The position numbers and the translations under genes were made by a program. From Bemisia tabaci (lineage: Eukaryota > Arthropoda > Insecta > Hemiptera > Aleyrodidae), in NCBI RefSeq assembly GCF_918797505.1, contig NC_092797.1, forward strand, positions 56,754,192 to 56,818,191: a stretch of 64,000 nucleotides of DNA, read 5' to 3'. Shown piece after piece: positions 23,673 through 33,965 of the stretch (its first letter is position 1; each line of letters starts with the position of its first letter). The notes below the pieces were generated by a model, which was not told the DNA's origin, searched no databases, and saw nothing but the letters and a program-made list of their open reading frames with translations.

Positions 23673-24075
23673 ATTAGGTTTTGAACTCTTGGATGCCGAA
23701 GCTGGATAAAATTTACCCCAAGGCTTACTTAAAACACGTGCCACGCGGGTTGAATGCGGCCGGTGCATACGAGGCTCAAATGTGGGTCTACAAATGAATC
23801 GTAAAAAAAAGTAAAAAGTATAAAAAAATCTAGTGTCAACACAGCCGAAGATAGGAGAGACGTATTCAGACCTCATTTTTTAACGATTCTCCCGAATTCG
23901 AGCGACACCAATTTGGCAGCATAGAGCGGAGCATTGCGAGTTCACGGATCACGCCTTTCGCCAACGCGCCTTCAATTTCGCAGATGCAACACGGGCATCC
24001 ATCAAGCATGAATAGTCGTATTTCTGCGCCGTCATCAACGCACGCCTTGCCTCTTACTCTACGTTCATGATGTGT
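23673..24075 (-). mobile_element. 455-bp TIR family, diverged copy
   Basis: Landmarks in order are AAAACACGTGCCACGCGGGT, GGTGCATACGAGGCT, AGTGTCAACACAGCCGA, GATAGGAGAGACGTATT, TTGGCAGCATAGAGCGGAGC, CGCCTTCAATTTCGCAGATG, and GGGCATCCATCAAGC. This matches the reverse complement of 47447-47901 and the split copy at 40588-41360. The outer TIR is eroded. Confidence 0.8.
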
Positions 24076-25342
24076 TGATTCCGTTTGCCGTAATTAATTG
24101 TCATTAAAAAGAGAGATCTATCTTGACAAAAATTAAAACAAAAAAATTCCCAGGCACAAAATGCGAATCGAAGTCGCGCTAATGATTCCCCAACCAAATC
24201 CAAACATACTGCGTTTATGTTACCCCGATTCTTTTCCCGTCTAAATCGTTAATCAAAGCACCTTTATCAAACCCTGAAATATTCGGTCTGCATAAAATGA
24301 GAGCTTCGTAAAGATGTATGAAGATCCGTCACTGCTTGGGTTATGAGACCAAAGAAAATGGCAATGTGCTGTGTAGAAGGGCTATTCGCGGAGTAATTTT
24401 ATAGCTGCACTCTATTCCCTGCCCAATCGGGGGGAGGGGGGGGGGTGTTCAAATTCCACGTGGAGCTCAAGCGGGATACTCGACTAATAACTTGACTCAA
24501 TGAATAATTAAAAAAGTAAAAGTCGACGAGCCTTTACGGAACAACTGATTTCCGTCTTTTTCTAGACGAAGGCGGAAAGTATCTCCATTCCAAGGCTACA
24601 AGATCTAGTAACAGAAAAACTTTTCCCGCGCAAAAATGACGAAGCAATGGCAGCTCAAAATGTCCCCGATTTTTCACCGTAATCCGTGAAATAATCTATG
24701 AAATTTTCAGTAAACTTCCAACATTTTGAGTTGAAAATGGAGAATGTTGAAATGAAGTTACGTTGTTTTGACTGAAATTCGAAAAGAGGGCTCATCCGGA
24801 GAGATTTGGCGAGTGAAATTAATTTTAGATCGGCATCCAACTTCTCTCCTTTCATGGCGGCTATAATCTCATGTTGAATTTCCTCGAGGATTTCGACTAA
24901 TGCTTCAAAGAACCTGGCGAATGAGTGTCGGCTGTCGGCTAACAACATTGCTGTGATGATTATCACTGAACTGAGCGCGTATTCTCCCTCCTAATAAATG
25001 CTCTCTCTGATACGTTGTTAAACACGATTTCCACGAAAAGACTCTTGTCTTCTCATCTTGAGCTTATTCATTATTCGATCCTGCGCCTGCATACACGTGC
25101 CTGTCTCCTAACTTTCGGAAATCTCATCTTCATACTATCAGCGACTCATTGACATCATATTCATACTAGAATTGATAATCACCCCTCTTCTGTCGTAATC
25201 TGATTATAAGTACATAATGCCTCCTTTGGCAAAATGACAAGTTCCCTTGGATTTTACAATTTCCTGGCTTTTCCGTTTTGTGTCCAAAATTTATGAAATT
25301 CTTCATTCTGCAATACTCTTTTGATTCTCCCTTTGTGGGCTG
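24076..25342. other. No gene recognised; G-run
   Basis: A G-run interrupted by one A lies at 24429-24446. A 103-codon minus-strand frame at 24655-24966 has no recognisable features. No repeats are shared with the rest of the window. Confidence 0.4.
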
Positions 25343-25588
25343 ATTATTGAAATTAATGGACAAAGCTATAGATAAAGAGAGAACGAATCGATCCTATTTT
25401 TGAAAGCGGACGGATGCAACCGAAAAAGGAGGTAATGGACTAACTAGCGACAACCCACGAGCTACCTTTTGAGTCCAACAATTTCCCTTAGTCTATAAGA
25501 AGCACCCGCTTCAGCCGATAGGATCACTCCATTTTCCCTTCGTTTTCTTTATTTTCAATAGCTTTGTCTATCAATTTTAATAATTAGT
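25343..25588. mobile_element. TIR element, ATTGAAATTGATAGACAAAG family, copy 1
   Basis: The left end ATTATTGAAATTAATGGACA (then AAGCTATAG) is mirrored on the right by CAATAGCTTTGTCTATCAAT. Interior landmarks CAACCCACGAG, CCCTTAGTCTAT and AGGATCACTCCATTTTCCC recur in the copies at 27949 and 29807. Confidence 0.85.
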
Positions 25589-26181
25589 TTGCTGCCCCTC
25601 GAGGGATGCAAGGAATCGTCTTTGATTGGCTGATGGTTTCCGCCTATTTCTGCGGCCGGCTGCCGCCCGAATGTTTTGTCCGTATGGGAAAAAATACGAG
25701 GTTTGTTTTCGCAGCGATATAAATTGAAAACGAAGACAAATTCACGCGTCGAAAACCTGAAAAATAGAACGTATAATAATATTGCTCTCTTCTTCTTTCA
25801 TCGTACACGTGAAATTCAGTTTTGAAAATTCTTGACAAATTAGGCAGTAGTGCAATGTATTCTGATTTACTTCCTCGCCACAGTCCACTATTTTTAAAAT
25901 TTTCAAAAGAAAAAAGAAATAAAAATCCTACCGTGTCATGGAAAAAAGTAAAACACATTACCCATTATTCTCTTTGGAAAATTCCCAAAGCAAGTTTCTG
26001 ACTAGTCAATTTGTTTTTGTGTTCGAGTTGTTTCACCCGGGAAAAATCCCATGTTAAATCCCACGAGGGAAAATCAATTTAGCCCCCCACCCCGCAAACA
26101 TTGGAAGACCGTCAGTCAATCAGAGACAACTCACCTCAATCTCTTACAGGAAGGGGGTGGTCGGTGCTACGCATCTCGAAA

Positions 26182-26311
26182 TTGGACGTATTTCTGCCAA
26201 ACGGAACTATTTCTGTGCATTATGACGTGAGCCCTGTTATGCACATATTCTTATGGGTCTCAGGGCTCATGTCTTAAAGCACATAGTTCCGTTTGAAAGA
26301 AATACGTCTAA
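26182..26311. mobile_element. Foldback MITE, TTGGACGTATTTCTGCC family
   Basis: The left arm TTGGACGTATTTCTGCCAAA and the right arm (reverse complement TTAGACGTATTTCTTTCAAA) continue through CGGAACTAT. The middle contains GTGAGCCCTGTTATGCACAT and GGTCTCAGGGCTCATGTC, as in the other full-length copies. A CTATTTCTG insertion of a few bases distinguishes this copy. Confidence 0.92.
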
Positions 26312-27948
26312 TTCAAATCACGGCTTTTCTTGACTCTTTGCTCACAATTTGACTCGAGGCTACTTCGTTTCTTTGCAGAGCGGCAAATTTGGATTCATTA
26401 ATGCTGAAAATGTTGATTTCTCACTGATGGTTTCCTTTTGACAATTTTCAAACAACCCGCGGTGATCCGGGGAAATTTTGATGAGTATTGCGCTGCTTAA
26501 GTTCTGACCTCGTCGAGGAGTCCGTTTGGCAGTCTCAGATCCTCGTTCCTCAGACGAAAGGACGTAACTCAATTCCGAGCTCGCAAAATTGACTCAAACA
26601 ATTCAATTTTTCACGAGGATGCAAAATTACAATTTTCGTCGACAATTTTACAGGTCTCTACTCGTGGTCAGGGGAAAAATCAGTCAAGTTCCCGGTTAAA
26701 TACGCCCAACAAGTTTGTAATAAAGTGACATTTTGCTAGTTGAAATTTTGCAAAATTGAAATTGAGTTACGTTATTTTTACCCGGGAGCGACAAAATGAG
26801 ATCACAAATCGTAGAATGGCTTCCCCCCTCGTTAATTATTCGAGAGCGAGGGATATAAAAAAACTGAAAGGAATGAATTGAGTTGGGTCTCGTGCGAGGA
26901 TGAGCAGTCGTTTTGCTACGGAAGCCTCTCCCAGAAACCTCATCAAGAGCAGGTTCGCTTTATTAAAATTCTTTCAGATATAAATTAAAAAGTAGAGGGG
27001 GAGAGCTTTGCAACTCAGGACTGTGGCCCTCAACACGCTTGTTAAAAGCGCAGGGAAAGCTCCTGACTTTCACTTCGACAGGGTTGTCACATTTTCCATT
27101 CTTATCTTTTTCCCTATTTTAATTAAAAGAAACAATACTGCTCGAAGCTGATTTATTTGAATGCTAGAGACGGGAGTCCTTCAAAATATCAAAATCCGAT
27201 TTTTCTTACTAAAACGACGAAAATCGCTGCAAAAAGTTTGCCTTTGTGCACTGAAGTCTTTTTTCTCATGGACAATCGTGCATTGTGAAATGGTACGTTA
27301 AACTACAAAAGTATTTTTCGGACGGAAAATATAGAGGCATTTTGTTTTCTCGGTTCATTTTACTCTTTCAACTTTATATTTTCAACATTGAAATATGTCA
27401 TGAGGTTGAAAGATTCAATTGGTATCAGTAAATAAATTTTCTACTCGCATTAAAAGTATTTTTTGTTTCAATTTCCCAAAAGTGCAGTCTCCGATTAGGA
27501 AGGACCTTCATAATACTCGTGGGAAATCTAAAAATGATACATGGTAAAATGAAAACCTAATCTAGTTAGTTTTACAGTGGTAGTTAGTTTCTTAGATACC
27601 AGGCATCGCAATTCAACACGTGTGGCTAGATCTCTACTCTCATCACATCAGTTGGATATTTCTGTCACACCTAAAATTGTTTACCCACATCAATTGGTCA
27701 AATTAAAGTAGAGAGATTTACCAATAAAACAAAATTTTTTACTCGTGTCAGTAAGTATTGAACACATATCAGAAAAGATTCAACCAAAATCAGTGGAGGC
27801 TTAACTGATATCAGTCAAAATCCAACAAATTTCGGTAGATTTAGAGAAAAACGTAGGTTAGAAGAACTGACCTACAGTTCATATTGAACGGTAAAGTTTC
27901 TGACCCAGGTATCCAAAGTTTTCGGTCCCATAGACCGAGCAGTGGATC
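26312..27948. other. No gene recognised
   Basis: AT-rich. Between 27420 and 27860 the words ATCAGT and CAACCAAAATCAGT recur irregularly, giving a weak low-order repetition. No frame above 70 codons occurs. Confidence 0.4.
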
Positions 27949-28206
27949 GATATTGAAATTGATAGACAAAGCAATTGAAAAAGGATGCATTAAGAAAATG
28001 GACCGGTTTTAGTGGTAGAAGCGGGTGATTGCGATGGGCGAGGAGGTTACTTAGTAACGGCAACCCACGAGAGACCCTATGCAGTTATAGTCAGTCTATC
28101 ATTTTCCCCCTTGGTCTACTACGACCACCCGTTTCAACCAATGGGGCAGCTCCATTTTCCTTTTGCTTTCTTCGTCTATCGTTGTCTCTATCAATTTCAA
28201 TAGTCA
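27949..28206. mobile_element. TIR element, ATTGAAATTGATAGACAAAG family, copy 2
   Basis: The left end ATATTGAAATTGATAGACAA and the right end TCTCTATCAATTTCAATAGT are inverted. Interior CAACCCACGAGAGACC, TCATTTTCCCCCTTGGTCTA and GCAGCTCCATTTTCC match the other two copies. Frames on both strands are by-products. Confidence 0.87.
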
Positions 28207-28359
28207 GCCTGCTGAAGTGTTTATAGTAATACGAATGTTGAGAAGTTACGCGAAAGAACACTTTATATCTAACAAAAATTTGGATTACCTGAACCTATAG
28301 ATTCAGTTACCATGACTGAGAACTTCAGTTACCTACTTAGACTGAAAGTGTTTCATATA

Positions 28360-28812
28360 TACTGCCGTGCTAAGGAAAAACGCCGTATGAACCTTCAGGC
28401 GTTGCCAAATTTCTTTTGATAAAACAAGAATTTCCTGACAAGTGTAAAAATACTTTTATTCTATTTTTTTTTACCTAATTTTGTGCGCAATTTCACCTTA
28501 AGTTCCTGAAAATTTCAAGGACAAATATTCATAATTGTCTTCAAAAATAAATATTTTATCGTAGGAAAGAGGTGTGTGAAAAAACGGCCAAAAATGCCTC
28601 AAGGCATTCTCGAATTTTGAACACTTGGGGTGATACAGTATCTTTCGAGACACCCAAAACCGGTCGCCAGGTTTTGGGTGTCTTGAAAGATACTGTATTA
28701 CCCCAAGTGTTCAAAATTCGAGAATGCCTTGAGGCATTTTTGGCCGTTTTTTCACACACCTCTTTAGCAACTCGCGAATTTTCATACGGCGTTCTTCCTT
28801 AGCAAGGCAGTA
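28360..28812. mobile_element. TIR element, ACGCCGTATGAAC family, carrying a long hairpin
   Basis: The ends read TACTGCCGTGCTAAGGAAAA on the left and, in reverse complement, TACTGCCTTGCTAAGGAAGA on the right, each followed by ACGCCGTATGAA. At 453 bp it is about 190 bp longer than relatives at 10540 and 13685. The excess matches the 200-bp palindrome at 28566-28765, so this copy appears to have gained a hairpin cassette. Confidence 0.9.
28566..28765. repeat. Near-perfect 96-bp-stem hairpin
   Basis: The arms at 28566-28661 and 28670-28765 are complementary over 96 bases with an 8-base loop (GGTCGCCA). Only two positions differ from perfect complementarity, and both would form G-U pairs in RNA from the plus strand. 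Because of the palindrome, both strands read nearly the same peptide start (MCEKTAKNASRHSRILNTWG), which is not evidence for a protein. A transcript through it would fold into long double-stranded RNA, a plausible small-RNA source. Confidence 0.97.
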
Positions 28813-29806
28813 TAATGGACTGAAGTTTTTTCTTTGTGCAGAGTTGCAGGTTGGAAAACCCAAATTCCGGAGAAACACCTCAGCCTGAACGACAGGTCCA
28901 CTGTCCAGTCCCCGGAGCTGGCGTAGTGGACTTGTTGACCTCATCAAAGAGTCATAAAACTGTCTAACGGACGGGACTTTATTAAGCTGGACAGTTGCCG
29001 GGGTCCTGGGGTCCTGGGGCGCATGAGCGCGCCTTAACGCCTGCCGTTTTATTTACGCGGGTAAATAACCATCTTGAACCCGGTGAACCGAGCCGATGGA
29101 GTCTGAAATATGCTCGCCGCAACTTTTATTCGACGAAGCGTCACGTTAAGGATTTATGTTATTAGCTCCGCTGTAAATAGCGCGCTGCTGTCGGACGGGC
29201 GCAGTCGGCGGCCATTTTGCAAGCTGGCAACACAGTCTTCCTTCCATTTAAATCTATTTAATAAATCCATATTAGGTTAGGCAAGCCGCCTCACCAAGGA
29301 TTGATTGTTTTGCGTCCAACTGTCGAGAATTGCCACTATATAGGGACGGTGTCCGGCATTTTGAGTGGGGAAAAATGTGATAAAAGGTAGATCTGGCAAC
29401 AAGGGAAGAACATCCCTTGCCGTTTGGCAAGTTCGCCGGATAATGTCGTGAAAATTATAAGCGGTACAATCCGATGAAAATGAGGACATTGTAGAGAGTA
29501 TGATGCTCTCGAGATGGTGTGTTTTCTGTAAATATGCAACACTGCAAAAAGGTTGAGCCCAAGAATCGACTCCGAATAACCGAAACACGGTGTTTTACCC
29601 GTCTCCGGAACACTCTGGACGGTGGCGACATGCGGAAACCTCTTCCATCGTGGTGACACAAGACATGATACAACTATTCGAACGCTGCGGTCGTGATTTT
29701 GCCTACTCCCCTCTTTGAAGGAAATTCAACAGCCTCCTGGATCACTCATCTAGCAGCGACGCCGGCATTGGGCCTCAGAGCAGGCGACAGATAATTTGCG
29801 GGCTGA
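28813..29806. other. Non-coding stretch with GC-rich patch
   Basis: The interval at 28970-29225 is CpG-rich, with GGGGTCCTGGGGTCCTGGGG near its start (8-bp tandem unit). It could be a promoter or enhancer but shows no exon. The 103- and 107-codon minus-strand frames at 29277-29659 overlap each other and resemble nothing known. Confidence 0.4.
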
Positions 29807-30068
29807 TTATTTAATGAAATTAATAGACGCTGCGATGGAAAAAGAAGACAAAAGGAAAATAGAGCGATCCTTTTGATGGAAGTGGGTGGTTGCAATGGAC
29901 AAAAAAGTAAACAAATAGACTAACGAACGGCAATAAACGAGAGACCTTGTCGTTAGTCCATCATTTTCTCCCTTAGTCTATGGCAACCACCTATTCCAAC
30001 CTTTAGGATCGCTCCATTCTCCCGTCGTCTTCTCAGTCTATCGCTTTGTCTATCAATTTCAATAATAT
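29807..30068. mobile_element. TIR element, ATTGAAATTGATAGACAAAG family, copy 3
   Basis: The right end CGCTTTGTCTATCAATTTCA and the left end ATTTAATGAAATTAATAGAC are inverted. CCCTTAGTCTATGGCAACCA and AGGATCGCTCCATTCTCCC are shared with the other two copies. This is the third member within 5 kb. Confidence 0.87.
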
Positions 30069-30577
30069 ACCCACTGATCCAATCAGAACGGTCTGCCGAA
30101 TAGCCATTCTCTCCCTCTTCAGATACTTTATGGCTCTCAGGCACACACAAATTGGAGTCTTCAAGGAGGCTCATCGACGGAATTTTCGACTGTTGCCTTG
30201 AAACTTGAAAGTAAACGATGACACCTCATAGATAGTTCTTGAGATATTCAAGGCAGGGGTGCAGGAACTCACAAGAGTTCCCCCAAAATTAATTGAAGCT
30301 CCCCCATTTCAAGTTTTCGCACAAGTTTGCGCGACACATAAAAAAACGCGGTCGACAGTTTTGCTCCCTCAAAAAACCGCGCTTGAATGTTTTGTTCCCC
30401 CAAAAACAGCATTATCTACCTTAGAAAAAGGAAAAAAGAAAAGAAAAAAACCTGGCAAGGTTCCCCGATTTTTCTCGCCCTCGCATGGGTTTGTCCATTT
30501 GAAGCGAGCGGGATGCGCCGGAGCCGGTCACGTGATCGGGAAGTTTCGGTGCGCCTGTTTCGAGGAATTTGGTGGAG
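30069..30577. other. No gene recognised
   Basis: A 133-codon plus-strand frame (30259-30660) runs from an A-rich, lysine-coding tract into the minisatellite. Its composition is explained by those two tracts and no domain is visible. Confidence 0.4.
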
Positions 30578-30676
30578 AGCTCATCCAGCAACTGAGTCAT
30601 CCAGCAACTGAGCTCATCCAGCAACTCAGCTCATCCAGCAACTGCTCATCCAGCAACTGAGCTCATCCAGCAACTA
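30578..30676. repeat. Minisatellite, unit CTCATCCAGCAACTGAG
   Basis: Six units of CTCATCCAGCAACT with 0-4 joining bases (GAG, CAG or none) run in tandem, giving a variable 14- to 18-bp period. The joining bases differ between units. Confidence 0.95.
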
Positions 30677-30689
30677 AACAATTAGTGGC

Positions 30690-31170
30690 AGTTTCAAATA
30701 GAGAGCCTCCCGTACTCAGTGCGGACATGTGGCTACAAGTGCGGCCATGGAGCTTCATCCCAAAATCGGAGCCAACCTATGAATTCAAATTATGAAGAAT
30801 GATTTATTATTAAAATTGTTATGAGCCGTCGTTTATAGAGGACGTATTTGACGTTTTTTGAGAAATTTGCGGGCGGGCGCTTTTTTATCAACATGCTTGG
30901 CCATTTGGACGTATTCCTATCAAACGGAACTATGTGCATTAAGACATGGGCCCTGAGCCCATAACAAAACACGCATAACAGAGCTCACGTCATAGTGCAC
31001 ATAGTTCCGTTTGGCAGAAATACTTCTGTTTTGCTTTGTCATTGGAATCTGAAGATCGGCAGCTGCGTTTCTTCGGTATTTTTCGCATCAGAAGCTTGCC
31101 TTCCTTTCGCGGCCCTAAAAGCTTCATATCTAGACATGTCTCTACTCTCCCCGTACCTGGAACTTTAGTT
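30690..31170 (+). mobile_element. Diverged copy of the TAGAGTACC element, interrupted by a foldback MITE
   Basis: Flanks on both sides of the nested MITE match the element at 40788-41165. On the left are GCCAACCTATGAAT, TTGTTATGAGCCGTC and CTTGGCCAT; on the right are ATTGGAATCTG, GGCCCTAA and CTCTACTCTCCCCGTACCT. The outer ends are eroded, so the boundaries are approximate. Confidence 0.7.
30904..31028. mobile_element. Foldback MITE, TTGGACGTATTTCTGCC family (nested)
   Basis: The left arm TTGGACGTATTCCTATCAAA and right arm (reverse complement CAGAAGTATTTCTGCCAAAC) enclose the usual centre. It splits the 30690-31170 element between the words CTTGGCCAT and ATTGGAATCTG, which are nearly adjacent (about ten bases apart) in the copy at 41030. 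Confidence 0.9.
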
Positions 31171-31674
31171 TGAAAGCCCCTGTTTATGCGTAAAGAACCC
31201 TTATTTTTTAAGGTGACAACGCTGCTGCAGGAAAAGGTTCAAGAGACGATGGTTCCTGGATCAGTTCCATTTTCCGCCGCGGCACGGCAGCACGGGCGCG
31301 CGATTGGCGGGCACGGACATAATTTACCGGCAGGAAATTCATTTCCAGCGAGCGGCCCGCGCCGCGCCGCGTCATTGCGCGTAAAAATTAAACAAACTTG
31401 AGAGCGGCGCGTCCTCCGGGGACAAGCTAACAACTTGATCGCTTCGAATTTTTTATTGAGTAGTCACTTCACTCCGTGGTTTATGGTCGCCGACGCAAAG
31501 GATCCGCGACCAGATCCCCGACCCAATTATGTGCGCACACTTCAACTCGGCTGACTCACTCTTGTCGTAGCAGTCACGTCGTACGTTCCATCGATCAACG
31601 GGCCGTTTCATAGTTTAGTCCAATTCTCGCCCTTAATCTCACAGACTTGAATCGCAGGACTTCTGACATCTGTC
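31171..31674. other. GC-rich patch, possible regulatory DNA
   Basis: The interval at 31260-31420 is strongly CpG-rich (CCGCCGCGGCACGG and GGCCCGCGCCGCGCCGCG). Such islands can mark promoters, but no exon, TATA box or splice-flanked frame is evident. The frames on both strands are open because of high GC. Confidence 0.35.
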
Positions 31675-31945
31675 AGAGAGGGACGAATATTACAAGTCTA
31701 AGGACGGAGGCAAATAAGAAGTGAAAAGAAAAAGAAGGTCAAAAAAAGAGGAAAGAAAAGAAGATGAGGAGTAAGGAACGGAGAGGAGGTAGACGAAGAG
31801 GAACAAGAACAGTGAAAACGTTTTCATTTGTTTCTCCTCATCCCTATTCTTCCTCTCCTTTTCTTCAATTCTCTTCCTTCAGTCTTCTTCATACTCCTCC
31901 TTTCCTTCTTCTTCCTCTTCCTCCTTCTTTGTCTTCAAATTTCTA
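31675..31945. repeat. Purine tract followed by pyrimidine tract
   Basis: The plus strand is almost pure A and G from 31700 to 31817 and almost pure C and T from 31826 to 31935, around the small palindrome GTGAAAACGTTTTCATT. The two halves could pair imperfectly into a long hairpin or form triplex DNA. The frames here code only Arg/Lys or Phe/Leu/Ser runs. Confidence 0.75.
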
Positions 31946-32013
31946 GTGCATCCCCATCCGACATATTTTTATATAGATTTAATAGCTATACAAATAGATA
32001 TGGTTTTTCTGAC

Positions 32014-32040
32014 TTTTTTTTTTTTTTTTTTTTTTTTTTT
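32014..32040. repeat. T27 homopolymer
   Basis: Twenty-seven consecutive T lie 31 bp before the next TIR element. Confidence 0.95.
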
Positions 32041-32071
32041 GTAGGTTTGACCCCACCTCTAAATCCTTTAT

Positions 32072-32383
32072 CTAGAGCCCCTTTATACTGAGAGTTAAGA
32101 ATGTGAATCCATTTCTGATTGGTTCCCGTATTTTAGGCCTCCACAGTGTCACAAACGGGAATAAAGATTAGATTTTCACCAATTGCAAAGATTATAATCT
32201 AGAATGGACTGGGGAATTACGGGTTCCGCAAGGAACAAGTGGAATGAGAGAGGGAACGGAGAAAGGTATTTGAGAATGAGCCGACCAAAGATTACGAAAA
32301 ACTATCAATTTGTGTAATCTTTATTCCCGTTTGTGACTCCATGAGGGGAAATTGTCTTAACTCTCAGTATGAAGGGACTCTAG
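32072..32383. mobile_element. TIR element, CTAGAGYCCCTT family, 312 bp
   Basis: The left end CTAGAGCCCCTTTATACTGA (then GAGTTAAGA) matches the reverse-complemented right end CTAGAGTCCCTTCATACTGA (then GAGTTAAGA) at 27 of 29 bases. A second inverted pair, TCACAAACGGGAATAAAGAT, lies inside near both ends. The interior has no coding capacity. Confidence 0.93.
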
Positions 32384-32700
32384 TTTTATCAGGCATGCAT
32401 CTAAGTCTGAAAGACCCAAGCCCGTCAGATTATGGTTAAACTTGATGTCGGCGAAGTTTTAAGGGGAAAATTACAAATTTTTTCCCGGCGTTTCCGAGTC
32501 TCTTTCTCTTTACGGCCCGGAAAATTTTGCCGAGTAAGGACTGGGACTGAAAAACCACGGGATAGGATAAGAACAGAGGCACTGCGATATCTGCCTTTCC
32601 ATGGAGTCATGAGGAACACGTCAGGCATATTAAACTGTCAAAAAACAATTTAAAAATTAAAGGGGGTTTACAACTCAAGTTATGATCTCTTTCTTAAAAA
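32384..32700. other. No feature recognised
   Basis: Overlapping 67- and 73-codon frames on opposite strands, neither recognisable. Confidence 0.4.
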
Positions 32701-32826
32701 TTGGACGTATTTCTGCCAAACGTAGCTATATGCATTAAGATATGAGCCCTGAGACCCATAAGAATATGCACATAACAGGGCTCACGTCATAATGCACATA
32801 GTTCCGTTTGATAGAAATACGTCGAA
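32701..32826. mobile_element. Foldback MITE, TTGGACGTATTTCTGCC family
   Basis: The left arm TTGGACGTATTTCTGCCAAA and right arm (reverse complement TTCGACGTATTTCTATCAAA) flank GAGCCCTGAGACCCATAAGA and CAGGGCTCACGTC. Its centre is in the opposite orientation to the copy at 26182. Confidence 0.93.
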
Positions 32827-32906
32827 TCTATCAGGAGCGCGTCAAAGTCGAATAAAAGTGTATAAACGCTCAGCTAATAACTAGACCCTGGTTTCACATG
32901 AATTAT

Positions 32907-33031
32907 TTGGACGTATTTCTGCCAAACGGAAGTATGTGCATTAAGACATGAGCCCTGAGACCCATAAGAATATATGCATAACAGGGCTCACGTCGCAATG
33001 CACATAATTCCGTTTGGCAGAAATGCGTCCA
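32907..33031. mobile_element. Foldback MITE, TTGGACGTATTTCTGCC family
   Basis: The left arm TTGGACGTATTTCTGCCAAA and right arm (reverse complement TGGACGCATTTCTGCCAAAC) match over about 30 bp. It lies only 80 bp from the previous copy and in the same orientation, so either two insertions or a local duplication is possible. Confidence 0.94.
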
Positions 33032-33855
33032 TTTCTCTCTTTTGGTTCACCATATTTGCAGTTTTTCGACAGAAACTAAAACGGCTTCAAATCTACTCGC
33101 ATACAGCTTACCTACTTACAGTGGCGCACCATACCCTGGAGTTCAGCGCAACGCACAGACGCACACCGCGCGCGCCGACCACTGAACGAGTGATTCGCGA
33201 GACTTATAAATTTCCTTCAAAAAGGAGAGTAGGCAAAATCACTACCGTAGCGCTCGAATAGTCGCATCGCGACTTATGCCGCCACGATGGAAGGGGATTT
33301 TGCATCTTGCCACCGCACTGAGCGTTTCCGGGGCAGATGAAACACGTTTCGGCTTTTGGGAGTCGATTCTTTGGGTCAACTATTTTGCATTGTTGCATAT
33401 TTATAGCAAACGCACAATCTTAAGAGCTTCATGGTTTCCATAATGTCCTCGTTCTGAAATTCCCTCATTTTCACTTTCCTTCCCCTGACTCAAAATGTTC
33501 AACATTATTTCAAGGCATTTTTGACGGAGTTGGAAAATTTTACAAAAATGAAAAATGTCGACTAATTTTTACGACTGAAAGCGCTCGCACCCGTAGACTT
33601 AACTTTTTGGGTTTTGTTTGTTTTAGAATATTTTCAGAACAATTTTCTATGCTCTTTTGTATCAATTACTCAGTCTTAAGTTTTCTCGGACTCGAGCGTT
33701 AAGGGTTACTCTTATGATTTTATATTATAGAGTAAGAATAATAAAAAAATTAAGTATCGGATTCAAATTCAAAGACAAAGTCATCATTTGCTGGCAAAAT
33801 TACTCCAATGGGGGCCCTCAAATGGCACAATTACGCCCCTAACACTTACACGCGC
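33032..33855. other. No gene recognised
   Basis: A short GC-rich stretch lies at 33120-33180. Frames stay below 65 codons apart from one that starts inside the preceding MITE. Confidence 0.4.
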
Positions 33856-33965
33856 AGGTGTGGTGTACCTAGTGGTTCAGTCCCTAGGGCGGTCACCGAA
33901 GTTAAGCTACGTCGGGCGTGGATAGTACTTAGATTGGAGACCGCATGGGAACGAGCGTTGTCCAC
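33856..33965 (+). pseudogene. 5S rRNA-like sequence with conserved internal promoter
   Basis: From 33892 to 33958 the sequence closely follows the 3' two-thirds of insect 5S rRNA: TCACCGAAGTTAAGC, ACGTCGGGCG, TAGTACTTAGAT and GACCGCATGGGAAC. These words cover the box A, intermediate and box C elements bound by TFIIIA in 5S genes. The first 35 bases are much less similar, the terminal helix does not pair well, and no T-run terminator follows. It is more likely a 5S-derived SINE head or a pseudogene than a working 5S gene. Confidence 0.8.

Noticed and set aside
28556..28802. Identical peptide starts on opposite strands (MCEKTAKNASRHSRILNTWG)
   Set aside because: This is a necessary consequence of the perfect palindrome and not evidence of two genes.
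30578..30676. CRISPR-like array of 14-bp repeats
   Set aside because: Units are contiguous with 0-4 joining bases and there are no spacers. It is a minisatellite in a eukaryotic genome.
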